Source of the DNA: Candidatus Bathyarchaeota archaeon
GTDB lineage: Archaea > Thermoproteota > Bathyarchaeia > Bathyarchaeales > Bathyarchaeaceae
DNA: 8,285 bases
NCBI GenBank assembly: GCA_023136395.1
Contig: JAGLRI010000050.1
Location: 1-8,285, forward strand
Direction of reading: 5' to 3'
In this document: positions 1 through 5,244 of the stretch, in pieces
Position numbering within the stretch: position 1 is the stretch's first letter
Layout: the number at the start of each line of letters is the position of its first letter
Program-made: the position numbers and the translations under genes
Notes under the pieces: generated by a model
Told to the model about the DNA's origin: nothing
The model's input: the letters and a program-made list of their open reading frames with translations, nothing else
Database searches by the model: none

Positions 1-1
1 C

Positions 2-565
2 GGAGATCGGTACTTTGAAGATATGGAAAAAAATTTCCCGGAAATGGAGCGTATGATGGAGGAGATGTTTAAAAGATTTATGAAACAGGCTCCTGAAGAC
101 CTTAGTAAAGAGAGAGGGTCGGGCGTACTTAGAAGCACTAGACCGATCGTATGGGGATACTCTATAACTGTTGGATCAGATGGAAAACCAGTCGTAAGAG
201 AATTTGGCAACCTGAAGCCGTCAGCTCGAAGAAAGCCTTGGGAGCCTCCTTTCAGCCTCAAAGAAGAGCGAGAACCTTTAGTAGATTTAATCGAAACTGT
301 AGATGAAGTAAGAGTTGTAGCAGAGTTACCTGGAATGGAAAAAGAAGATATAACCCTCAATGCAACCAGAAACACATTAATCATAAAAGTTGAAACTAAA
401 GAGAGGAAATATCTTAAAGAACTCGAACTCCCAGCTGAAATTGATCCGAAAAGTGAAAAGTCTACATATAAAAACGGGGTCTTAGAGGTTACCCTTAAAA
501 AGGTCGAAAAGGGAAAACCTACGGGGTTTTCAATCAACATAGAATATTTTTCTCGCTTATTATAA
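2..565 (+). CDS. hsp20: Hsp20/alpha-crystallin family small heat-shock protein, probably 5'-partial
   Basis: ATP-independent cytoplasmic holdase chaperone that binds unfolding proteins. Numbering from the first ATG (position 23; 180 residues), an N-terminal Met/Glu/Phe-rich amphipathic helix (1-30) and a linker with WGYSITVGSDGKP (44-56) precede the alpha-crystallin domain at about 85-161. That domain has the family hallmarks ELPGM (101-105) and NGVLEVTL (151-158). The C-terminal tail carries an I-x-I motif (I171-N-I173), the oligomer-linking element of small heat-shock proteins. The frame stays open without a stop to position 2, and the extra codons (GDRYFED) continue the same acidic/aromatic style. 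There is no ribosome site in front of the ATG at 23. The true start is therefore probably outside the window. Family assignment is firm; the N-terminus is not. Confidence 0.92.
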   Translation, partial: GDRYFEDMEKNFPEMERMMEEMFKRFMKQAPEDLSKERGSGVLRSTRPIVWGYSITVGSDGKPVVREFGNLKPSARRKPWEPPFSLKEEREPLVDLIETVDEVRVVAELPGMEKEDITLNATRNTLIIKVETKERKYLKELELPAEIDPKSEKSTYKNGVLEVTLKKVEKGKPTGFSINIEYFSRLL

Positions 566-664
566 AAAAATACGGTATTAGAAGAAGACAAGTTCTTCAG
601 GTTTGAGATAAAAAGTATTTATTACTTCAATAGTTTCTTCTAGAATAAACATGGGGTGCACAAC

Positions 665-862
665 TTGAAGCGGATAATGTTTTTCGTCACTGAAAGCTCA
701 ATAGCCAAGCAACTGGATGGTGGAGTTAAAATGGTTGTGGAAAACGATGCTACTGCGCTGGACGTTATAGCAAAAGCAGACGATATGCTCCGTAAAAAAG
801 GAACATTTCCCCGACCACAAATACAAGTTGTTGCACATGGTCTACAACCCAAAGGAGGATAA
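665..862 (+). CDS. N-terminal half of a frame-split ThiS/MoaD-like beta-grasp protein
   Basis: This encodes 65 residues from a TTG at 665, or 68 from a GTG at 656. The TTG is preferred because GGGGTG sits six bases in front of it and it gives the natural first beta strand MKRIMFFVTESS. A helix resembling the one after strand two of ThiS/MoaD proteins follows (residues about 30-42, with ATALDVIAKADDML). The usual last strand is missing here but is present in the overlapping frame downstream (828-1052), so the two most likely come from one gene of about 128 residues. The frames differ by +1. The switch must lie between 771 and 862, and the six-A run at 794-799 is an obvious indel site. The frame ends in PKGG before TAA. 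If intact, the protein would be a sulfur-carrier or ubiquitin-like protein; the exact role is unknown. Confidence 0.55.
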   Translation: MKRIMFFVTESSIAKQLDGGVKMVVENDATALDVIAKADDMLRKKGTFPRPQIQVVAHGLQPKGG

Positions 863-1052
863 ATTTTATAAACAGGTTGGAGTTCATGCGTATACAGAAC
901 TCGGTCATTTCTACAATATTAAATGCAACGTACGACAGAAGCTTCAAGATGGCATGACTATAACTATAATTCCATCCGCAGGCTGCATTACTGATTTTGA
1001 AGAACCATTAAGCTACGAAGAATTCATAAAAGCTCTATCACATCACCCATAA
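828..1052 (+). CDS. C-terminal half of the frame-split ThiS/MoaD-like beta-grasp protein
   Basis: The frame is open from 771; the first usable start codons are TTG at 828 and ATG at 837. Neither has a ribosome site in front, which argues against independent translation and for a frameshift from 665-862. The encoded segment runs from YNPKEDKFYKQVGVHAYTE to DGMTITIIPSAGC (residues 41-53 from TTG 828). The latter resembles the DG(D)-x-(V/I)-x-IIP-x-xGG ending of ThiS/MoaD proteins. Here the glycine pair is replaced by Gly-Cys, and about 21 more residues follow (ITDFEEPLSYEEF and on), so no free C-terminal Gly-Gly is available for sulfur or adenylate transfer unless the protein is cleaved. Function cannot be assigned beyond the fold. 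Confidence 0.55.
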   Translation: MLHMVYNPKEDKFYKQVGVHAYTELGHFYNIKCNVRQKLQDGMTITIIPSAGCITDFEEPLSYEEFIKALSHHP

Positions 1053-1152
1053 GTTCATTATTAACAATTGAAAAGTTCAGTATTATTCGAGTATGGGGCG
1101 AAAAACTTTAGAGCAAGAAAAAATACTAGATACATAAATCGGATGTGTTTAG

Positions 1153-1524
1153 ATGGCTAAAATCTTTGAATTTAAAGACGCTCCCCACACAACAACCGCT
1201 GGGAGGGGAACTACGTATAGGTTTATAAACGAAGACATGGATGCAGAGAAAATTGGAGTTATGTTGATTGAGTTAGAGCCTAGGATGAAGTCCCCACGAA
1301 TTCATTATCACAAGAATAGGGAATCTGCATATATAGTTTTAGAGGGGAGTGCAACGGTAACGATTAATGGAACTGAACATCAAATAAAACCCAAAACAGT
1401 TGTTTTCCTTTCTCCCGGTGACAAACATGGCATTACCAGCACAGGGGAAAAGGGCTTTAAGATGATTGAGGTCTACTCTCCATTAGACCCTGATTTCATA
1501 GAACTTCCAGAGAAGGCTCAATAA
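1153..1524 (+). CDS. single-domain cupin protein
   Basis: A 123-residue protein, essentially one cupin beta-barrel. Motif 1 is H51-Y-H53-x3-E57 with glycine at 65; motif 2 has P88-G89-D90 and H92. The four metal ligands expected of a cupin (two His, Glu, His) are thus all present, so a bound divalent metal is likely. The fold is shared by dioxygenases, isomerases and non-catalytic sugar or regulator-binding proteins; nothing visible selects one of these. The ATG at 1153 is supported by GGATGTG five bases upstream, close to the archaeal GGAGGTG ribosome site. A CGAAAAACTTTAGAG stretch at about 1099-1113 could be its promoter. It is followed by a 223-bp gap before glpX, so it is probably a separate transcript. 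Confidence 0.87.
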   Translation: MAKIFEFKDAPHTTTAGRGTTYRFINEDMDAEKIGVMLIELEPRMKSPRIHYHKNRESAYIVLEGSATVTINGTEHQIKPKTVVFLSPGDKHGITSTGEKGFKMIEVYSPLDPDFIELPEKAQ

Positions 1525-1747
1525 CCAAATTTCTACAATTCTTTATCAATTCTATTCGTGATAACAAAAAGAACAATTTTGTTTGCTCCTTCCTGAGCTT
1601 TTGCACTATTCCTCCCCAGTCGTTGTTCGAACATCGTTGATTACATGCATTTCTAATCTACTTGGTTATTTTATAGAAGAATAAGAATTGAAATGTTATG
1701 AAAAAGATTTACAAGCAGTGTGCGTAGTAAGTGTTTAGTGGTTAAAT
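1525..1747. other. intergenic region between cupin gene and glpX
   Basis: No convincing gene. An AT-rich 7-bp inverted repeat (AACAAAA at 1563-1569, TTTTGTT at 1577-1583) followed by a T-rich stretch could help end the cupin transcript, but it is weak. AT-rich blocks at about 1664-1676 (GGTTATTTTATAG) and 1697-1712 are possible TATA elements for glpX. An in-frame TAG at 1736-1738 rules out a glpX start further upstream. Confidence 0.4.
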
Positions 1748-2746
1748 ATGATTTCTCTTAGAGCTTTGGCTCCTTCTTTTTCTAGAATAACTATTGCTGG
1801 GGCTGTTGGAGCTGCGTTGCACATTGGTCAAGGAGATCCAAATCTTATAGATGCTAAAGCAATTCAGTTTTCAAGAGCTGTGTTAGATCAGACTGAGATT
1901 GATGGTGAAGTTATCTCATGTGAAGGTCCCAAAGACAACGCACCAGCATTTATGCTCAGAGAAAAAGTTGGAACAGGAAGTGGTCCTAATGTCGAGTTTG
2001 TTATAGATCCTGTAGATGGTAGCGCTGCTGCCTCAAAAGGTAGGAAAGATGCGATTTCCGCTCTTGTGTGTGCACCCACCGGTTGTTTTCAGGTACTTCC
2101 AGACGATGGATACTATTTTAAAGTAGCAACTGATTGGCATTCTATTGGCAAAATTTCTTTGGATATGTCCGTTGAAGAAATTGTACGCACAGTAGCCAAG
2201 GAAAAGGGTTTGGTTCTTGAAAACTTTACAGTTATAATGTTGGAAAGAGAAAGACATCTAGAGATTTTAAAAAGAATACGAAAATTAGGTGCAAGAATAA
2301 TTTTGATTTCAGATGGCGATATTGCGGGGGGCGTTGTTACTTGTATTCCAGACTCCGGAATCGACCTTCTTATCGGTGCTGGTGCTGGACCCGAAGCAAC
2401 CATCGCAGCGACTGCGGTGAAATGTTTGGGTGGCACCATGCTTGTTAAGGTTTGGAGAGATAAGAAGGATGATCCTGATCGACTAAATAGGCTTGTCGCA
2501 AATGGTGTTGATATAACTAAAACTTATAATGAAGATGAATTGGCTAAGGGCAACGAAATGGTTTTTGCAGCTTCTGGAGTTACTAAAGGCGAGCTATTAG
2601 ACGGTGTACGATTTATTCCCAACGGAGCGATGGTCAGTTCAATTTGTGTCAGATTACCAAGTGGAACAATGGAAAAATCAGAAACAATTCTGCGGTTTAA
2701 GGGTCACCCTGTTTATAAACAATTGCAATTTAGTTTAGTTAGATAA
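1748..2746 (+). CDS. glpX: class II fructose-1,6-bisphosphatase (GlpX type)
   Basis: Hydrolyses fructose 1,6-bisphosphate to fructose 6-phosphate, the committing step of gluconeogenesis, in the cytoplasm and with Mg or Mn. The 332 residues match the family length (about 320-340), and resemblance to GlpX runs end to end: FSRITIAGA (11-19), GQGDPNLID (27-35), CEGP (58-61), GTGSGP (75-80), DPVDGS (87-92), SDGD (188-191), GAGPEA (212-217) and ASGVTKGELLDG (275-286). By local alignment with E. coli GlpX the metal ligands D33, E57, D85 and E213 correspond to D35, E59, D87 and E216, all present. E. coli Lys29 corresponds to Pro31 here, and the Glu in DPIEG is Asp, as in the wider inositol-monophosphatase-like superfamily. 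It therefore looks active on a sugar phosphate, with sedoheptulose 1,7-bisphosphate a possible alternative substrate. It converges on nadA 35 bp downstream. Confidence 0.93.
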   Translation: MISLRALAPSFSRITIAGAVGAALHIGQGDPNLIDAKAIQFSRAVLDQTEIDGEVISCEGPKDNAPAFMLREKVGTGSGPNVEFVIDPVDGSAAASKGRKDAISALVCAPTGCFQVLPDDGYYFKVATDWHSIGKISLDMSVEEIVRTVAKEKGLVLENFTVIMLERERHLEILKRIRKLGARIILISDGDIAGGVVTCIPDSGIDLLIGAGAGPEATIAATAVKCLGGTMLVKVWRDKKDDPDRLNRLVANGVDITKTYNEDELAKGNEMVFAASGVTKGELLDGVRFIPNGAMVSSICVRLPSGTMEKSETILRFKGHPVYKQLQFSLVR

Positions 2747-2770
2747 TAAAAATTGAATTGACCACTGTGG
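2743..2770 (-). terminator. possible weak terminator of nadA
   Basis: On the minus strand after the nadA stop, the short dyad CCACAGTGG (2762-2770) is followed by the U-rich run CAATTTTTATTATC. Archaeal termination depends mainly on such T tracts. It sits in the 35-bp convergent gap, overlapping the end of glpX. Support is weak. Confidence 0.25.
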
Positions 2771-2781
2771 AATGTGGCTGA

Positions 2782-3708
2782 TTAATCCAAAGTTTCCCTC
2801 GTTCTCAGCATGATCTCGACTGCGTTTCTGGCTGAAGTCATAATTTTTGGGGAAATTTTCACTTCATATCTCTTGTTTTTTAGGGAGAGGTACAGTTTTT
2901 CTAGGGTGTGTAGTTTCATTTGTGCGCACACAGCTTCCTCATAAGCTGGGATGAAGATGGCGCCAATCCTATCTTTCTTCATCCTGTGAAGCAGCCCCAC
3001 CTCGGTTGCTACGATAAATTTTTTTGCCTTCGACACTAGAGCTTGTCTGTACATCTTGGAGGTGCTACCTACAAAATCGGCTACTCCACACACTTCGGGT
3101 GTGCATTCAGGATGGGCTAACACCTCAGCGTCGGGGTGGATCTCTTTTAATTTTAGAATAGCTTCTTTGTTGAAGAGTATATGAACTGGACAGAAACCAA
3201 ACTTGGGTATGGATACTACATGCTTCTTCGTGTGATTCTTGGCGTATTGAGCAAGGTTCCAGTCTGGTCCAAATAAAACTGTTTCTGAATCCATTCTTTC
3301 TAAAATTTCAGCAGAGTTTGCTGATGTGCATACTGCATCGCAGTTAGCTTTCGCCTCCGCTAATGTATTGATATAGAGCACTACTTTAGCGTTAGAATAC
3401 TTTTTCCGGTAAAGTTGCACAAGTTCGCCTGGTAGCATGGCTGCCATTGGGCATAATGCGTTTTTATCCGGCATCAGCACCATTTTGTCTGGGTTAAGGA
3501 TGGCTGCTGTCTCAGCCATAAACTTGACACCGCAGAAAATTATTACTTCTGCGTCTGTTTGGGTAGCACATAGGGAAAGCTCTAAACTGTCCCCAACGAA
3601 ATCAGCTATGTCCTGAATTTCAGGACGCTGGTAATTGTGGGCCAGTATAACAGCTTTCCTCTTCATCTTCAGCTGCTGAATTTTTCCCATGAGGTTTGCA
3701 CTCGTCAT
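2782..3708 (-). CDS. nadA: quinolinate synthase NadA
   Basis: Condenses iminoaspartate with dihydroxyacetone phosphate to quinolinate in de novo NAD synthesis; a cytoplasmic [4Fe-4S] enzyme. The 308 residues match the compact NadA form. The landmarks appear in order: HNYQ (24-27), FVGDSLELS (37-45), CGVKFMAETA (59-68), CPM (86-88), CTSANS (127-132), GPDWNLAQY (147-155), GFCPVH (171-176), HPEC (199-202), GSTSKM (214-219), ATEVGLLHR (234-242), and IPAYEEAVCAQMKL (253-266). The three cluster cysteines expected from characterised NadA proteins are C86, C202 and C261, and all are present, so the enzyme should be functional. The ATG at 3706-3708 has the purine-rich GGAAGAAGA directly upstream; an in-frame TAG lies five codons earlier, so the start cannot move far. 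No nadB, aspartate dehydrogenase or nadC gene is in the window. A short ORF lies 61 bp upstream on the same strand. Confidence 0.97.
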   Translation of the reverse strand: MTSANLMGKIQQLKMKRKAVILAHNYQRPEIQDIADFVGDSLELSLCATQTDAEVIIFCGVKFMAETAAILNPDKMVLMPDKNALCPMAAMLPGELVQLYRKKYSNAKVVLYINTLAEAKANCDAVCTSANSAEILERMDSETVLFGPDWNLAQYAKNHTKKHVVSIPKFGFCPVHILFNKEAILKLKEIHPDAEVLAHPECTPEVCGVADFVGSTSKMYRQALVSKAKKFIVATEVGLLHRMKKDRIGAIFIPAYEEAVCAQMKLHTLEKLYLSLKNKRYEVKISPKIMTSARNAVEIMLRTRETLD

Positions 3709-3727
3709 TCTTCTTCCATCATCCTAC

Positions 3728-3744
3728 TTGTATTTACATTACAA
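3728..3744. promoter_or_regulatory. palindromic candidate operator over the nadA promoter
   Basis: TTGTATTTACATTACAA is a 17-bp dyad with five-base perfect outer arms (TTGTA/TACAA); six of its eight position pairs match. It lies 20-36 bp upstream of the nadA start codon, where the TATA element is expected. A protein bound here would block transcription factor binding. The dyad is seen directly; the regulatory role is inferred. Confidence 0.4.
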
Positions 3745-3769
3745 TTAATCCATTTTTCTCTGCTATACA

Positions 3770-3958
3770 CTACACATTAATGTTAGCTCCTTCTCTATGA
3801 TGTCTAAACTTTGCTTTACACGGTCGACAATCTCTTTTATTTTTCTCACTAGGTTCATTGTTTAGCCTATAGTTAGGTTTTGTCTCCCTAAAGATCTGTC
3901 CCAAGTCGATTAGGGCATATAATGCTACAATGTTTTCCTCCACTGCTTTCTCAACCAT
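3770..3958 (-). CDS. small hypothetical protein with CxxC, upstream of nadA
   Basis: Unrecognised ORF of 62 residues from the ATG at 3956-3958 (66 from a GTG at 3968-3970). The ATG is preferred because GTGATC, complementary to the 16S rRNA tail, stands six bases before it. The N-terminal half looks like an amphipathic helix (VEKAVEENIVALYALIDLGQIF). The C-terminal half is polar and basic, with CRPCK and then RHHREG, which could bind a metal or nucleic acid. There is no signal peptide or membrane segment. It lies between tRNA-Cys and nadA on the same strand, with 61 bp to nadA, so co-transcription is possible. Coding potential is plausible from the ribosome site and residue pattern, but a chance ORF cannot be excluded. 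Confidence 0.45.
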   Translation of the reverse strand: MVEKAVEENIVALYALIDLGQIFRETKPNYRLNNEPSEKNKRDCRPCKAKFRHHREGANINV

Positions 3959-4025
3959 AACCACGATCACGGCTCAAGGATTTTGGATATACATTTAGTT
4001 ATACCCATTTTTTTGCAATACATTT

Positions 4026-4100
4026 TGGAGCCGGGGGGAGGATTTGAACCCCCGTACAGCGGTCTGCAGCCGCTTGCCTAAGCCACTCGGCCACCCCGGC
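4026..4100 (-). tRNA. tRNA-Cys (anticodon GCA)
   Basis: Read on the minus strand, the sequence folds into a complete cloverleaf. The acceptor stem is GCCGGGG/CCCCGGC. The D arm closes with GCC/GGC. The anticodon stem AGCGG/CCGCT holds the loop CTGCAGA with anticodon GCA (4065-4067). The variable region is four bases, and the T arm GGGGG/CCTCC has loop TTCAAAT and one G-T pair. The discriminator base is U (4029), the identity element of tRNA-Cys. CCA is encoded at 4026-4028. No intron interrupts the anticodon loop. A TATA-like element lies 25 bp upstream. Confidence 0.98.
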
Positions 4101-4120
4101 AAATTTTGGAAGCACATTAG

Positions 4121-4129
4121 CTTTTTATT
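4121..4129 (-). promoter_or_regulatory. TATA-like promoter element of tRNA-Cys
   Basis: AATAAAAAG on the minus strand is centred about 25 bp before the first tRNA base, the normal archaeal TATA-box distance from the start of transcription. Confidence 0.5.
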
Positions 4130-4307
4130 GGCGTTGCCATTCTCTGTTTTCGGAAAAAATTGGGTTTCTTTGGTGGTAATTTTTAACGTTGCTTGCTTTT
4201 TTAGTACTAAAAATATGTGAGAAAACTTTTTAATTGAAGAAAATTCTGCCTTCCAAGCAAAAACGATCCCTCAAAGCACCTACCACCGTTCCGTTACAGC
4301 GTTATAG

Positions 4308-4317
4308 TTTATAAATA
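4308..4317 (+). promoter_or_regulatory. TATA-like element upstream of the Cys-rich ORF
   Basis: TTTATAAATA is the best TATA-box match in this gap. On the + strand it would start a transcript near 4340, with a leader of about 190 nt before the ORF at 4529. The element is nearly symmetric, so it could also face the other way. Confidence 0.3.
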
Positions 4318-4448
4318 TTATCCTATTGTGCATCTGCTATCACCCATTTTTATAGAAGTTCTTAAAGATTTAACTCATTAATTATAACAATGTTATTTTT
4401 AAGATAGCTAGCTAGCAAAGGAACTTATCGCGAAACATCATTCCTCTC

Positions 4449-4532
4449 ATGTTGACGTTGCAAAGAAGCTATGAACAACCCAGGCTGCTATTAGCCATTA
4501 TCTCTACTCTAAACGAGGAGATAAGAGAATGA
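4449..4532 (+). CDS. possible 27-residue leader peptide overlapping the Cys-rich ORF
   Basis: This frame runs from ATG 4449 to TGA 4530-4532 and encodes 27 residues ending LLLAIISTLNEEIRE. Its stop shares bases with the next start codon in an ATGA overlap, a layout typical of translational coupling. The ribosome site of the downstream gene lies inside its last codons. It has no ribosome site of its own and is short enough to occur by chance, so support is weak. It could also be an upstream fragment of the same gene displaced by a frame change. Confidence 0.2.
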   Translation: MLTLQRSYEQPRLLLAIISTLNEEIRE

Positions 4533-4747
4533 GTCAACTGGGGACCGTGTCCAATATTCAGTCCGTAGCAATGGAGGTGGCTCAAGGCATAGTTAAAGAC
4601 GAACTTTCCATTGCAGATTCTATGTTGAATTTGTGTAAATTGTGTACAATTCTAAGAGATAAAAGCATCCTTTGTAACCTTCATAAAAGCTCCATTCCCT
4701 CCCTTCCAGACACCTGTGACATCTGTTCTATGTTATCGCAAACGTAA
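4529..4747 (+). CDS. small Cys-rich protein, putative zinc-binding, unknown function
   Basis: Unrecognised 72-residue protein. Its start is well supported: GAGGAG at 4515-4520 stands eight bases before the ATG, the strongest ribosome site in the window. The N-terminal half (1-33) appears helical and lacks cysteines. The C-terminal half holds C36-x2-C39, C49-x2-H52 and C63-x2-C66, three evenly separated ligand pairs that suggest one structural zinc site or a small zinc ribbon. There is no signal peptide and no membrane segment. It stands alone on the + strand, facing the cupin gene 50 bp away, with no partner gene to suggest a role. Proteins of this kind often act as nucleic-acid or protein adaptors, but that is only a guess. 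Confidence 0.6.
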   Translation: MSQLGTVSNIQSVAMEVAQGIVKDELSIADSMLNLCKLCTILRDKSILCNLHKSSIPSLPDTCDICSMLSQT

Positions 4748-4797
4748 AGAGTTTTAATTTGGATGCCTTGATCGAGCTCGTAATACCGAAGGCTGGT

Positions 4798-5133
4798 TCA
4801 TTCTGATTCTTTGTAGTATTTGTCTTCTGTTTTTGGGTAGATTTCTAGAGCCCAGACAGGAGAACGTAGAACTCTTGCTGTATGCTTGGTTTTGGCTTGA
4901 AGGAAGAGACCTTCTCTTTCCTTTAAAAGACTTTTTTGCTCTCCTACGATGAATTCAATTTCTCCTTCTAGCACTATGACTAGGTGTTCTACGGGGTGAT
5001 CGTGTAAGGGAATTTTAACTTCATCACTTCTCAACTCAAAAAAATTTAGTGTAATTTCGCTTCCGTTTATCAACCTTACAAAAACATCTTTGAAAAGCTC
5101 TTTTTTAAATAAGCTATCTAGCTGAAATTTCAA
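4798..5133 (-). CDS. single-domain cupin protein
   Basis: Small cupin of 111 residues from a TTG at 5131-5133, or 114 from a GTG at 5140-5142. The TTG is preferred: AGGTG lies six bases before it, the same spacing seen at the beta-grasp gene at 665, and it gives MKFQLDSLF. In the 114-residue numbering, motif 1 is H47-D-H49-x2-E52-H53 followed by a strand and G60 (HDHPVEHLVIVLEG). Motif 2 keeps H87 (TKHTARV). Metal binding is likely; substrate unknown. It may act as a small sensor or an isomerase-like enzyme. It follows bax1 on the same strand after about 110 bp that include a TATA-like element, so it is probably transcribed separately. Confidence 0.85.
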   Translation of the reverse strand: MKFQLDSLFKKELFKDVFVRLINGSEITLNFFELRSDEVKIPLHDHPVEHLVIVLEGEIEFIVGEQKSLLKEREGLFLQAKTKHTARVLRSPVWALEIYPKTEDKYYKESE

Positions 5134-5230
5134 CAGCACCACCTTTTTTTTTTTACAAGTATTTCACTTAATTGATTCCGTAGTTACTATCCTTTTTTTT
5201 CCTTTGGTGATAGAGATGTGCTCAACATAA

Positions 5231-5240
5231 GTTTATATCT
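5231..5240 (-). promoter_or_regulatory. TATA-like element after bax1, for the cupin gene
   Basis: AGATATAAAC on the minus strand lies just past the bax1 stop. It would start a transcript near 5209 with a leader of about 75 nt. The leader contains purine-rich tracts, including 8 and 11 consecutive A (T on the + strand at 5193-5200 and 5144-5154). Confidence 0.35.
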
Positions 5241-5244
5241 TGTC

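Larger units (their letters stand above)
4101..4528. other. 428-bp region with no confident gene, between divergent tRNA-Cys and Cys-rich ORF
   Basis: The sequence is AT-rich. It holds the tRNA promoter (4121-4129), a good TATA-like element at 4308-4317, a 5-bp hairpin followed by a T run (ATAAC/GTTAT, 4385-4402), and the palindrome GCTAGCTAGC at 4407-4416. Near its right end are a 27-codon micro-ORF (4449-4532) and the ribosome site of the next gene (4515-4520). A long 5' leader or small RNA starting near 4340 is possible. I saw no C/D-box pattern or tRNA fold in it. Confidence 0.5.

Noticed and set aside
569..598. Two small hairpins (AATACGGTATT and GAAGAA/TTCTTC) after hsp20, considered as a terminator
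   Set aside because: Neither is followed by a T run and the stems are short and AT-rich. They are real inverted repeats but too weak to call.
839..862. Ubiquitin/SAMP-like C-terminal Gly-Gly on the 665-862 frame (ends PKGG)
   Set aside because: The frame lacks the last beta strand of the fold, and the overlapping frame supplies it. The GG is most likely an accident of the frame change at a GGAGGA stretch.
640..947. Minus-strand open frames over the beta-grasp gene
   Set aside because: They are antisense to the better supported + strand frames, rich in Ser/Phe/Leu without motifs, and lack ribosome sites.
2113..2439. 108-codon open frame on the minus strand inside glpX
   Set aside because: It is antisense to a clearly conserved enzyme, has no recognisable motifs and no supported start; a shadow of glpX codon use. 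The same applies to minus-strand frames at 1888-2079 and 2033-2257.
4101..4528. C/D-box small RNA, second tRNA or CRISPR array in the gene-poor stretch
   Set aside because: No ATGATGA/CTGA box pair, no cloverleaf and no spaced direct repeats were found by reading both strands.
4764..4794. Hairpin GCCTT/AAGGC enclosing CGAGCTCG between the Cys-rich ORF and the cupin
   Set aside because: Short stem, large loop and no T run downstream on either strand; likely chance in a convergent gap.
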